From Ciona intestinalis (lineage: Eukaryota > Chordata > Ascidiacea > Phlebobranchia > Cionidae): a stretch of 64,000 nt of DNA. Positions within the stretch are counted from its first letter, which is position 1. Each line of letters starts with the position of its first letter. Positions 44,444 through 57,700 of this stretch are shown here, one piece after another. Where the stretch lies: assembly GCF_000224145.3 (NCBI RefSeq), contig NC_020176.2, positions 3,865,826-3,929,825 of the forward strand. The letters are read 5' to 3'. A model generated the notes under the pieces. That model did no database searches, was not told where the DNA came from, and saw only the letters and a list, made by a program, of their open reading frames with translations. A program made the translations under genes and the position numbers.

Positions 44444-47400
44444 ATGCTGTTACTTCCATCTGTTTCATTTATCCTCTGCATCACCTTTGCTCTTCCTTTG
44501 AATGCAAAGAAAAGTCAATTAATCACATTAACTGATAGTAATTGGAAGGAATGCTTAACTGGAGAGTGGATGATTAAATTGTAAGTTTCTTCAATTCTAC
44601 CAATAGATGATACAATATATATATTCAATTCTGTATGGGTGAGGTGTACGACGAGGCACGCCAAGGAATCTGGGATTTAGGCCAGCGCCTTTGCCTATCA
44701 CTCCATACATTAGTTAACCTTTTATTACACTATCACCTATTATACTGTTGGCTATAAAACAGTTCAACCTGGCTTCACCTAAAATTAGGTGGTTCCGGAA
44801 AAAAATTGGTTCTTAAATTTATTGCACATTTAACTTGTAAGTGGGAATTTTTACACCTTTAATAAAGTTTAAACATATTTGCATAAAACTTGAACAAGGA
44901 CTGGTATTTTGAAATCTCAACCGTATCTGTTCTTTTACACCTCGTGTAAAAGTGATTTCTTCTATTTGTCAACATATACTTTTACATTGCAGTTATGCGC
45001 CGTGGTGTCCAGCATGCAGAGATAATGAACCTCAATATTCTGAATTTTCTGAATGGAGTGATGACTTAGGAATAAAGGTTGCTACTGTTGATATAACCAA
45101 ACAACTTGGTAAGAAATAACTATATTTTTCCTTCAAAATATCTGCTTAAACTTTTTGTAACAAAGGTTTGGAAATTTTTTCTTTGCTATTAACCATATCA
45201 AATATCTATAATATTGATCCTTAAACAAACTACAAGATTATGGCATTTTAGACCATTCTATTCTGTATGGAAGAGATCCTTGAGAACATAGGTTTTAGGC
45301 CAGATTTGTCCCATTACCCCTTTCGCTCCAAAGCCATAGTCCACTATCGTGTTTATTTAAAAAAATTATATATATATAATAATAATAATATGTATTTCAC
45401 GTAATTATTCACGTAAAATGTTTTTTGTTTTAGGTCTTAGTGGAAGATTTATGGTAACAGCATTGCCATCTTTCTATCAGTAAGTTTTTTCTTCATTTAA
45501 TGTAATAAGTCCTATGTGTGTTACATGACTGTTAATTCCATATTTTTACATGTCTGTTAAAGATAGATAAATGTAATAATGTTGTAGTAGTAAAGGCAAG
45601 CATCTTTGCACTTTAAGTAATGTTGACAGTAAGCTCCTGCTTACATATCTGTTAAATTCATATTTACACCCACAGCCATCGCCCATGTCATAGAAATAAT
45701 ATTTTTTTACCACACGCAGTGCCATTGATGGTGAGTTCCGTCGTTACAACGGGGAGAGATCAGCAGACACCATGCACGAGTTTATTGAGGGAAAACTATG
45801 GAAGGATCATGAAACAGTGTATTGGTTGAGACATCCAAATAGTTTTGGGTTTGTTGCAATTTTTCTTTGATTTTCTGTTTCTAAACTTTGGTAAAATTGT
45901 GACGAATATTTGTTGCATAAATAAAATTATGTTGTAGTTTAGTTTTATAAAATTTCATGCTTCTGCACCTATTTATTAGAGCATTTACAGTTGTTATATA
46001 AATGTTTAAGTACATAGGGTACAAAGTTATTATTTTATTTATTCTAACACTAACTTTTTACATGCAGAATGACTCTTATGTCGTGGCTGTTTAAGACTTC
46101 AGTTATCATGAAGGTAAAAGTATTAAGCAATACGAGATTACAATAGTAATGGTGTATGTATAAGCATGGTGCCATAACAAGCTGTAACAACCTGTGTATC
46201 AGTATGGCCACGCTACTTTTATTTGTTAGCTTTAGCTGTGCTAATAGGCATATTGAAAATAATTGTTAATTTGGTGTAAAAACTTTTTTTTAACGTTGTT
46301 TAGTTGCGTTACATTTCGTGATAAAGTTCTGCCGCATGGCACAGAAACAGTCAGAAATGCACTATGTTTTGTACGAGATGAGCCGCGAAAAACATTTACT
46401 TTTATTTGATGACCACATTACTTTATGTTTCAAGTTGATTTGTTTGTTTATAGCTTTGAGTGTAAACAACTTAAACGTTCATGGTCATAAACCTTAATTT
46501 AAATCTCCAGAACATTCATGAATCTCTTACCGAAGATTATGGATTATCACTGTGGATGTCATATGCTGTGTTTGGTGTGGGAACTATCATTACTGGTCTG
46601 TTCCTTGGATTTGTAAGTTTCCATCACTTTCCTTGATTTGTGTTTGGGTGTTGTATGTTTCCTGCACAAATCTCTAAAATAGTGTCTGCTTTGCCTGAAA
46701 TATACACTCATGTCCACTGTCAAGCTGAAAGTTTGATTGTAATTAATAATTAAACTACCCTAGTGCCAATAATAACCAAATCCATTCTTATAAAACACAT
46801 ATATTGGATTTGCAGTACAGCCTTACACACAGTATATGTTTGGTAATATAACTAACTGATAGGCCCTCACAAAGAAACAATAGCATCATGCTCCCTGTCT
46901 AGCAGTGTAACAATACTTGCGTAGTCTGGCTTGTCTAATGTATCAACTTTAATGTTTGTGATTACTTCTCAGATATTAGTTTGTATAGTTGACTTTGTAT
47001 CTCCACCACCACCACCACCGAAGAAATCAACCACTGTCACACAACAAAAAACAGGTTAATTTATAAACAAGGTTTCCAATTTAGTTCCTTTACCCACAAT
47101 ATAGTTTTAGTAATAAATTTTAAATAAATATCATTTATTTATTCATCTCCTTAATTTTTTTCTTCTGCTAACAAGTTACTATGCATGTAACTTTAGAATC
47201 GGTAATTGATTTTATATGATTAAATATATGGAGAATGACGTAATGACCACTAAATTGTAACTAGTAAGCACTAAGCAGTTTCAGTAAAAAGACAGACACA
47301 CTTACACACCTATACAGTAGTGTGGGGGAAGATGTTGACACTTTAACACATAATATCCAAATATCCTGATCGTGTTTTAGCAATTAACAACAGTTTATGG

Positions 47401-48296
47401 AAGTCGTGAGGATGTGGTTTTATAATCTTTAAATGTTCTTTGTTTGCTACTAAATTGGTGGAGGAAATAGAATGAAAAGATGTCCCATCTTTCTCCACCC
47501 TACTATATCTGTTTGTATCCTTCAGTTTTAATGCGTGCCCTTATCCACTGTGTCACAGCACCAGTCTTGTACAAAAACACACACACCTGGGCTCCAATAG
47601 TTCCCTTTATTTTGTAAAAATAAGGCATAAAATAACCATGCTTTATTGCACTGCATATCTGGTTTTTAGTAATGTTTAAAGATAGAATTAAACGCATATT
47701 CCAATTTTCTGGTTGCTTCTTGTTTATATGAAATATATTTCCACAGCTGAACCACCTGTGGATGATAAGAATGATAAAGGTGGTGAGGGGGAAAACAAAG
47801 CTTCACTGGAAGAAGATTCAGAAAAGGTTGGTTTACGTTCATACTTTTACAGGTGTAGTGTTATGGAGGCTACATCACTGCAAAGTTTGAAACCGGGATG
47901 ACATCATGTGTTTTAGCACTCCAGTTTTACACTTTAGACAGCCTTTAACATACTGTTAGGTGTTCATACCTATAAGCAGAGCCAAAGTATACACTATTCA
48001 ACACATTTATCAAGAGTATACACTATTCAACACATTTATCAAGAGTATACAGTATTTAACATATTTTTTATTTCTTATGTATACCTACATTAGTAAATAT
48101 AAATCAATTTTAAGAATTTTTTATGCTTTTTGAGGATTCGCAAGCTTCTGACTGGGAGACGATAAATGAGGCGGAAATTGATCCTGGAAGTCAGGGATCT
48201 CAACCTCGGCAGAGGAAGATAGCAGCTTCTCAATTAAAGGAGGAGGATAAAAAGGAGAGTGAGAAAGTGGGAGGAAAAGGAGAAAAAGATGATTGA
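44444..48296 (+). CDS. TMX1: TMX1 (thioredoxin-related transmembrane protein 1)
   Basis: Type I ER membrane oxidoreductase of the PDI family, 299 residues (human 280). Nine exons: 44444-44580, 44993-45108, 45434-45479, 45720-45848, 46068-46113, 46511-46612, 46973-47054, 47747-47826, 48135-48296; phases agree. Signal peptide of about 21 residues (MLLLPSVSFILCITFALPLNA). Thioredoxin domain with active site FYAPWCPAC (Cys51 and Cys54); the CPAC motif is specific to TMX1 rather than the CGHC of PDI. The cis-proline loop TALPSFYH and RRYNGERS follow. A membrane segment (about WMSYAVFGVGTIITGLFLGF onward into ILVCIVDFV) precedes a proline run and an acidic/lysine-rich cytosolic tail. Predicted to form and exchange disulfides on membrane-bound ER clients. 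Converges on XRN2. Confidence 0.95.
44630..44720 (-). mobile_element. SINE-B tail fragment
   Basis: 'tgtatgggtgaggtgtacga' and 'ggaatctgggatttaggcca' are the reverse complement of the SINE-B 3' end. It lies in TMX1 intron 1. Confidence 0.5.
45252..45345 (-). mobile_element. SINE-B tail fragment
   Basis: 'attctattctgtatggaaga' followed by 'aacataggttttaggccaga' matches the reverse SINE-B 3' end. It lies in TMX1 intron 2. Confidence 0.45.
47311..47507. mobile_element. MITE family 1, complete copy in a TMX1 intron
   Basis: Left end 'acagtagtgtgggggaagat', right end 'gatgtcccatctttctccac' 'cctactata'. The interior matches the other copies (cctgatcgtgttttagcaat). Confidence 0.8.
47985..48060. 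repeat. short tandem repeat, about 2.5 units of 30 bases
   Basis: The unit 'tacactattcaacacattta' 'tcaagagta' is repeated in the last TMX1 intron, about 75 bases before the final exon. Confidence 0.85.
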
Positions 48297-48767
48297 CAAA
48301 CAAAACATGGATTATTTAAAACCGGGATGCAGATAAGAGTTTAAACAAGTTTTATAGTTTTATAAGGAGTTATAATTGTTTAATTTAAAATTCAACTTGG
48401 TTTTGATCAGTGAAGAAAGATTTAGACTGCCAATGTTAAATTTTTACTTTTTTTCTGCTTTGTTTGCGTTTTATTCTAGTTCTGCTTCCGGTAAATAGGC
48501 AACCCCAAAAAACGTTTTTTGTCTCGAGTTTTTTTTCATATACTTAGAAAAGTTATTATACCAATTAGAAACAGCCCTAATGTAATATGTAATAACCATT
48601 AGCAATTTGTATTGTTTTATTTATTCATTCCAGTTCTTATGTGGTTCTATAACTTAAAATAAAGCAAGTGAGTAAAATCGGTTTTAAAAATTGGTATTCA
48701 CTCTGACTTAGGAGCAACAATCAATACACAAAGTGTGCGATTGATATCATAACTCATTGCACTAATG
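48297..48767. other. convergent 3' ends of TMX1 and XRN2
   Basis: Between the two stop codons there are 471 bases. A plus-strand AATAAA at 48658-48663 could end TMX1 transcripts 105 bases short of the XRN2 stop codon. Minus-strand AATAAA occurs as 'tttatt' near 48617-48622. The two 3' UTRs therefore probably overlap. Confidence 0.5.
48658..48663 (+). promoter_or_regulatory. candidate poly(A) signal of TMX1
   Basis: AATAAA in 'acttaaaataaagcaag', 362 bases after the TMX1 stop codon. Confidence 0.45.
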
Positions 48768-51700
48768 TTAATATGAACCATGTCTAGAGTAACCCCCATA
48801 ACCACGTGGGTATTGTCCGTGTCCACCTCGTTGGTTGTAGTTTTGGTATCTTGGGCTACCACGGTTAGGACCCTGAAAGTATAGTTCGTAAAATAGAATA
48901 CAGCATTTTCATGACAATTAAGTTAGGTTGCGATTTCCTATGGTATTCTAATATACTTAAGCTCTCAGAGTACAACTTGTTTTTAAAGTCTATCTAAATT
49001 AAATTGGTCGAAAACCACTCCAACCATTACAGCCAATAATTCAGCAACATATAAATTCAACAGTCTACCAAAGTAACTATAAAGGCTCACCCTACGCTGG
49101 TCCCCTATTGTAATCATTTGATCTGTTCTGTTGGTAGTTCTGGTTTTGTCTGTAGCCTCCCGGGCCTTCATGTCTGTGCCTTGGATTGTAGCCTGTAAAT
49201 AGCGCGACCAAGATATTACAGTTGTTAAACTTAATGGTAGACTAGTATACGCAGTGGCTTGGATTTATGTCCTATGGAAAGTGGTAGACTAGTATATTAA
49301 TTTATACGTAAGATGTGCATATCATGATAATCTTTCAAGGGTTTCACCAATCTCTGGATTTGCAAATTGAAAAAAGCAAATATTAAACTGTCCACAATAT
49401 TACAGACTTACACGTTTTATTGTTGCAACCCTTAAAAATTATAAAAATGGACACCACAGAGTATTTACAGCATAAAATTTAATGTCATAAAATTGACATA
49501 ACATGGCGTATACATACACGTTGTAGTAAAATTTAAATTTAACTTCCACATACCTTGGTTGTTATATGAAGAGGAACCACGGTATGGCATGTTGTGTCGA
49601 ATGTGTCTGGTGAGAAAGTTAGTTAGAATATATATTAGTTATATAAGCATCATGTATAGACATAAATGATGTTAGCAATGCCTTGGATGACATGTCTTTT
49701 AATTAAGAGTAACATCATATATAATATTTGAGCATACCAGTTTGGAAAGAAAATACCCTGCTATTAGGTGGCCATAATTAAATGAGCAGAAGTTGTTACA
49801 TTCACACATTAATATCTGTGGTTTTCCGTGCTATATCACCAACCCTGCAAGCCATTATCTCACCTGTGAGAGCTTGGGTCGAGTGCGCTCCTCGATCGAT
49901 GGTGGTTGAACCCGATCACTGGTTGCCAATGGTTACCACCCCTGTTGCCACGGTAACCTCCGCCACGATCGTTGCTACGGAGATCCTGAGGTTTCACTGA
50001 GGGAGGTGGAAACCTGGAAGTGGAAGATTCAATAATGTTGTTGTGTGTGGCAGTAAACATGAGGTGTACGAATATATAATGTGTGTCTGATGTATAAAAA
50101 GACATCAGTGTTATAAAGCGACGGTGAGCATGAGGATGAGGTGTATGAGCTTTTTCTTATTCAATAATTTTGTAGTTATTTTACAGCTCATGCATTCACA
50201 ACTAACAACCGTCCACTCACTTGGCTCCTGGAAGTAACTTGGCTTCAAATATGTGGCCTTCAGGATATGCAGGGTCCTTGAATGCCATGCTGAGTACTTG
50301 GTTGTTCATAACGCTATCCAAACAGTTGTGGATGGGCACTGGTGCATGGACCACTCTATTTAAACGTAAATATCAATAAAGTTAAACATAACAATGTTTT
50401 TAAAGCTTCTATCAAAAATTAGAATTCTAAATTAAACATCAGACCTTTTCTTCTTTATGTCCTTAATTTAAAAATCAAATTTAAAATTAACCAGGAGTTT
50501 TTTTAACTTTAAACTAAACAAAGAGTTTACAAGCTATCTCAACAGGAATGCTCTTTTATTGCTTAATTTAAACCCACTATAGCCCTCTTACGTTTGTCCC
50601 ACTTTACAGTGTTCGTCATTCCACACCTTTCCAGCCATACCATGAGCCAACCCAGGATCTATATCTGCTGCTTCATCATACGACATTGGGGGTGTTCCTC
50701 CTTCATATAGACCTTTCAACAAAGCATGTAAAGGATGGTGGACACCAACGAAAAGATAATCATTGCCGCGACTGTTTCTTTTCTCTGAAAGGTGAAGTTT
50801 TGAGTTAAATACCTTTTGAACAAATGTTTTGGGCCTTTTATAAAAAAAATAGGCCATACATGTGTACAAGCAGTATCTAGACACCAAATTGGATAAATGC
50901 CCTAATTCCTGTAAACCTATATGGTTTTCATTGACACAAAATGCCCAGAAGTTTTGTAAACTTACCTCAAAGATGAGATCACACAAAACTGGAAAATCAC
51001 TAATGCTTTCTCCAACTTTAGTAATTGTTTAACCAACAACCAAATTTATCACAATATTTTATTCTATAAGGTTGAGGTCTTCTGGCAAGGCACAACAGGG
51101 ACATAAATTTACGTCAGAATTGTTCTATTACACTTCTTCCACATTACGGTTTATAATGTTTCTATTATTCTAACCTTCCTGGGGGGTAAGATCATCATAA
51201 ACCCTCGTTAGCGAGCTCATCATCCGATCCTCGTCAACAAACGGAAGCAGGGCAACCCCCTGCCATGCATATTTCTTCCCGTTCAAATCAATCTTAAAAT
51301 CTTCCGGATAAAAATCAATAATTGGAGATTCCTTAAAGAGAAAAAGACAATTTTATTAATGTGTGTAGAGAAATGGGCGTGCCATACATCCTAGGTTCCC
51401 AAAATAAATTAATAAACACAAGATTAACAGCATGTGTACTCTTTTTTATATAAATTTTACTTCATTTGCAAGTTATGCAAATTTTAATTTGTCATTTTTA
51501 TCAATAATTTTAAATAAAACCCAACTTTTATACTTACAGGATCCCCCATTAGTTTTCTCCAGGTGGTTGGTAGGAACTGACCACTGGCCTCCGGGAAGAC
51601 GCACATAAGCTGCTCTAGTGGCCTCTTGGGTTGGGTGTTTGTGGGAAACTCATTAGGAAGGTCGGAAATATCAAAAAAATCGGAGGCGAATGGAGCATAA

Positions 51701-54700
51701 TGGAAAGGGAAGAACCATTTCCATGAGGCGCAACCTGGTTGACAGTGAGTTGGTAATGTTACAACTTCTATTACATGTCAATTTTATAACAAAACACTTT
51801 AATTAAATTCACATTGATTTGTGTTAATACAGGAATCTTTTTACAAAACTAGCTTTAATTCTACAGTACTATATACCTTGCTTTTAGTTTAAGTTTTACA
51901 GAAAAAGGATGACAAATGTTAAACCAACAAAATAAATAAGTTACCTTGATAATAATACAGCAACACCCAACATAAACCTTCCACATAACAACGAACTAGA
52001 GTTCGACGGAATTCAAAATCCTAGAATAATAAATAATCATTAAATTCTGGGTGTTGCGGTAATGGGACAACTTTGGGCTAAATCTCATGGTCCCAGGTGT
52101 TTCTTGTTATAGGCCCTCACCCATATACGATATAAAATGACAAGTTTTGATATAAATATATTGAATGAGCAGTATTAGATGAGGTGTAGCCATGATTTTC
52201 AAGGTCAAACAGTTATATTGTAATAAGTTGATTCATTACCAAAAGTTAAAAAAAAACACTGGTCATGCCATATACATTACAAACAAGACTTGGCAAACAC
52301 AGCTTCACCTTCATTGAAACATTAAACTTTGCTCTGAAGTATCTTTCCTTCCACCCATCCTCCCATAACCTCACGTCATCATCTGGTTCATCATCATCAT
52401 TGTCCTCCTGGGAGGAGAAAAGATCATCTTTATTTTATCACAGTATAGTTCATTACTTTTTTTTTGCTATTGCTTTTTTTATTTGACATATTTTAAAACA
52501 AAATGAAAACGTAGTAAGTTTACTTTTTAGCTGCAGAAGCTTTAAAACTAATGTTTTATCAACATTTTGAATTAATCTATAAATTTTTACCTTTTTTCTC
52601 TTTGCTGCAGAAGACTCAGCTTGAGTTGAAGTTGAAGATTTTGACAACATGGCTCTCAGTGAAGCAGCAGCATCCTGTAAAAAGTAAGGCAACTTTTAGA
52701 TTAAAAATGTAAAAGAATTTTATATCTAACTGGTAAAGTTTTCAAAACTAATGTTAGTTTTTCACCGAAAGGTTAGTCAAAACTAAATGCAGCCTCCTAA
52801 TATTTTTTGGCTGCTTGGCCTTTACTAACACCAAAACCATCGTCTACTCTTAGTAAACAGCATTATATCTACCAGATCTAATAGGCCCTATAACCATAAA
52901 GGATATAAAGAGCACTGTTGTATTTATTCACTTCACTGTAGTAGTAGAAATATAATATACTGACCAAGTTCTTTAAATCTTTAGACCTCATTTCAAGAAT
53001 GGATTGCTTTACATTAGTGAGTGGGTTGGGGGATTCAAACCCTGAACCAAGCGGAGTTGGAGCAAACTGTGATCCTGGGATGTAGGAAGGACCTTGATCT
53101 CGCTTAGTCCTTTGTCGCTTTGCTTTCTGAAAATTTTCATAAAAATTAATAAAAAACACTTCAGGTAACCATGACCATTTTATGACCATTTTTTTTAACT
53201 AATTAACAAAAAATTGAACCTCTCTTGCTCTGTAGTTGACATCACTCTCTCTTCTCTTCCTGAAGATCTCATCCTCCAACTTCCCGATTCCCATCATTAT
53301 CTTCTCAACTCGAGATAAATTAACTTTTCCGTTGCAAGTCAGGTAGCCCTGGTGTGCAAAAATAAAAAGTGATGCCTGCTTCAGAAAGGGCAGTGTTTCC
53401 AAACTTTTTAAATGGAAATGTTTGCATCAAGAAATAAAATGTTCCCTGCCCCCTTGTCACTCTAAACTTATCACTCTAATTCCATGTGAAAGAGGCCCCA
53501 CGTCCTTGAACCTGAGATTTAATAAAGTTTACCCAAACACCAAGGGTGCTGCAAACCATAGTGAACACTAGATTGCAGTAATGTCAGCTAAGTGTCTTGC
53601 CCAGGGACACATTCAGCTATTGAACATCGAGCATCAAAACCACTTGGTTCTGTTTTACCAATATCAGTGTTTTTTTTTCACAGAATTTTACTCACACAGA
53701 TTGCTACCAAAACAAACACTGAACACCACTTACCCCAGTTTGGTGAACAATATCTTTATAAAGTCGCACAAGTTTATCAATTGCTCCCTCCCTGATCTCC
53801 AGGGATGGGAGATGAGGAAGGAAGTCATTCCCGACGAAGAAACACATCATCACCCAATCATCAATGATGTTTTCAAAGTCGTATTTGAACGGAAGACCCG
53901 GCATCTCCATTTCAAGTTTGATGTACTGTAAGAATAATAAGTGGTTGATATTTGTGACTATGAGTTTGCCTATTCTGGATTATCAAAACTTAACATCTAT
54001 GGTAATAATAATAAGTTAAGTGCTATTGGGGGGTTTAGTTTACGCAATGTCAATTTTACTGTGGTATTTTTGACTAATTTCAGATATGTCATAAAAAACT
54101 AAGTTAATAAAGCTAAACAATTCAAGTCCTGGAAAAGATAAGAGACATTTTACCAGTATTATGTTTAGTGAATAATACAAAAAATGTTCCACCTCTCTAA
54201 TTACACATATTCTTATGAAAATATAGTTTGTCCCTGCGTGTGGTTGAGATTGCACTACGTTTAGTTCGTCACTTTGGTCCCTAGGGAGGCCACAGCAGTC
54301 AGCCATCTCGTGTCCGTACTGCGCACATATTCCACAAGGTCTGGGCTGGTTGGGTTTAAACTCTTCACGGATAATTGTAAAGTTTGGTTCATGAGTAGCA
54401 AGACCTGTAAAAAGAAGAGGGTTAGGAGTTTGTATTATTAAAGCCGTTAGCCAGTAATGTGAGTAAGTGTATGGACATGACTTGGCAGGAAAATTAGCTC
54501 CGACTATTAAATTTAAGGTATTTAGTATTCTGTAAAGTAAAGAACTTCATGGTCCAGATTTTTTTTAATCATTCTAAATGGTTATGAGGTATACTTAAGT
54601 AAGGTTATCGAATCCCATGCTACAAACGTGGGTGAGGTCCTTGTTGAGGACCTGGGTTTTAGGCCATAACTGCCCCGTTACCCAAACTACATGTGAGTTA

Positions 54701-57700
54701 CCTAGCATGATCAAGTCAGCATCTGCTCCACATATACAGTGATGAGTATTGGGGTCATGGTCAGGTTGTCCTCTTTGTTTTCGTATGAAATCCATGATCT
54801 TGTGTTCTCCCTCTCCAGGTACATTGGCATCAGATAAAATCACCTGTGTATTTTATAAAACCAACATTGTATAACGAAAATTGATTAGTTGCTGATAATG
54901 GTGACTGATATTTTTAAGCCTTTGACAACTGTAACTGTCTAGAACTGTAACTAAAATGCATTTGTAAAACAGAATTTCATTTTCAATGCTTAAATTGTCA
55001 GTGGGTAATTGGCAACTGAAAGAGTTTTCAACATAGAAATAAAATATAATCTTACCTCAATGTTTCTCCAGCCCGGATCATTATTTAATCGATCAATGAT
55101 GTAAAACCGAAGGCAAGCAGCCAACCGAAACATGAACTCGGTTCCCTAGTCAAATATTAAACAATATTAGGATAGTTATAAAATTATAAAATGATTCCTT
55201 GTCAATTTTTAACACAAAAAAAAATTCACATACGTTTCACTGTATATTATCCTGTAAATAAGCAGTATTATACAATGATTTTTTTTCAACATTTATTACT
55301 TACTGGTGTGATACAGTTGCTGTCAAATCTTTCAGATTTTGGATCGACCTCCGGCAATCTCATTCCATTTCTCAACAACTCTGCGTCGGATTGANNNNNN
55401 NNNNNNNNNNNNNNNNNNNNNNNNNNNNNNNNNNNNNNNNNNNNAAGCTAAACAATTCAAGTCCTGGAAAACGATAAGAGACATTTTACCAGTATTATGT
55501 TTAGTGAATAATACAAAAAATGTTCCACCTCTCTAATTACACATATTCTTATGAAAATATAGTTTGTCCCTGCGTGTGGTTGAGATTGCACTACGTTTAG
55601 TTCGTCACTTTGGTCCCTAGGGAGGCCACAGCAGTCGGTCATCTCATGTCCGTACTGCGCACATATTCCACAAGGTCTGGGCTGGTTGGGTTTAAACTCT
55701 TCACGGATAATTGTAAAGTTTGGTTCATGAGTAGCAAGACCTGTAAAACGAAGAGGGTTAGGAGTTTGTATTATTAAAGCCGTTAGCCAGTAATGTGGGT
55801 AAGTGTATGGACATTACTTGGCAGGAAAATTAGCTCCGACTGTTAAATTTAAGGTATTTAGTATTCTGTAAAGTAAAGAACTTCATAGTCCAAGTTTTTT
55901 TTAATCATTCTAAATGGTTATGAGGTATACACTACACGTGAGTTACCTAGCATGATCAAGTCAGCATCTGCTCCACATATACAGTGATGAGTATTAGGGT
56001 CATGATCAGGTTGTCCACGTTGTTTTCGTATGAAATCCATGATCTTGTGTTCTCCCTCTCCAGGTACATTGGCATCAGATAAAATCACCTGTGTATTTTA
56101 TAAAACCAACATTGTATAACGAAAATTGATTAGTTGCTGATAATGGTGACTGATATTTTTAAGCCTTTGACAACTGTAACTGTCTAGAACTGTAACTAAA
56201 ATGCATTTGTAATACAGAAATTCATTTTCAATATAGTTTCAATGCTTAAATTGTCAGTGGGTAATCGACAACTGAAAGAGTTTTCAACATAGAAATAAAA
56301 TATAATCTTACCTCAATGTTTCTCCAGCCCGGATCATTATTTAATCGATCAATGATGTAAAACCGAAGGCAAGCAGCCAACCGAAACATGAACTCGGTTC
56401 CCTAGTCAAATATTAAACAATATTAGGATAATTATAAAGTTATAAAATGATTCCTTGTCAATTTTTAACACAAAAAAAATTCACAAACGTTTCACTGTAT
56501 ATTATCCTGTAAATAAACAGTATTATACAATAGGGATGCACATTACAGAATAATTAGGTATTCTAGGATATCCTAGAATACTTTAATTCGAATCTAGAAT
56601 TCCGAATCTAGAATTTCGAATCTTTTTATATTTATAGGAAAAAAAATTTTACGCACAAAAGTCAGTTTATTGACCCTTTCATAACAGCTTTGTTGGATCT
56701 TGAGTTGTAAAATGATCAAAAATTGTACTATTGGGTAGTTTTTGCGTCATGAAACGTATAGCAGGCTATGAAAAGACGTTACGAAACGTTTACTCTCGAA
56801 AGTCCCACAAACACAAAAATATTATTTTTCAAAATTAATAACTTTCAAAAATTGTTAATATAGTATATGAGATGACGTGTAATGACGTCATTAAACAGAA
56901 TACCGAATCCCGTAATTAGATTCGAATACAAAAGGATTCGAATCTCATGGATTCGAAATTCTGTAATGTGCATCCCTATTATACAATGATTGTACAACAT
57001 TTATTACTTACTGGTGTGATACAGTTGCTGTCAAATCTTTCAGCTTTTGGATCGACCTCCGGCAATCTCATTCCATTTCTCAACAACTCTGCTCGGATTG
57101 AAGCTTTCAGTTCAGTTTGTTCTCTGGGAAATAAAAAAAGTTATAAATTTATTTAGTTTTTCGCCCCAATTTTAACGCACAAGTTCTATTATTAGAAACT
57201 TAGGGAAGAATGTACAAGTTCTAATTGTGCATTAGTTTAACTTACACTCCTTCCTTTGAAGCACGGAATCTTCTGGAACGTTGTTGATTCATCTTTGCAC
57301 GAGGGGCCTGTGTTCGTAACTTGCGTCAAAACCAAATATTACTTAATGGCAAAAATTCACAACCTACGCACCAAATATTTACAAAAAAAATATGTTGGAC
57401 AATAACACAAGAATACATAAGTAACAACAAGTCTGTATATATTGGCAGTGGCTTGGCACTTTTGTGTTGACTGTTTTAAAAAGAAATTAATTAGACCACT
57501 GGTGTATTAACTATTTACCACTCCATCAATCGCCATGTATAGCACCCTTCGTGGACGAACAATGCTAAAGAGACGATCAATTGAATCAAAGATAGCAATC
57601 ATGATTTCTTGTTCATTCTTTGGTGCAGGTCTAATAAATAAAACTTAAAAATAATACAAAGTTTTTCACAACATTATTTTTCCCACAAGATAACTAGAAA

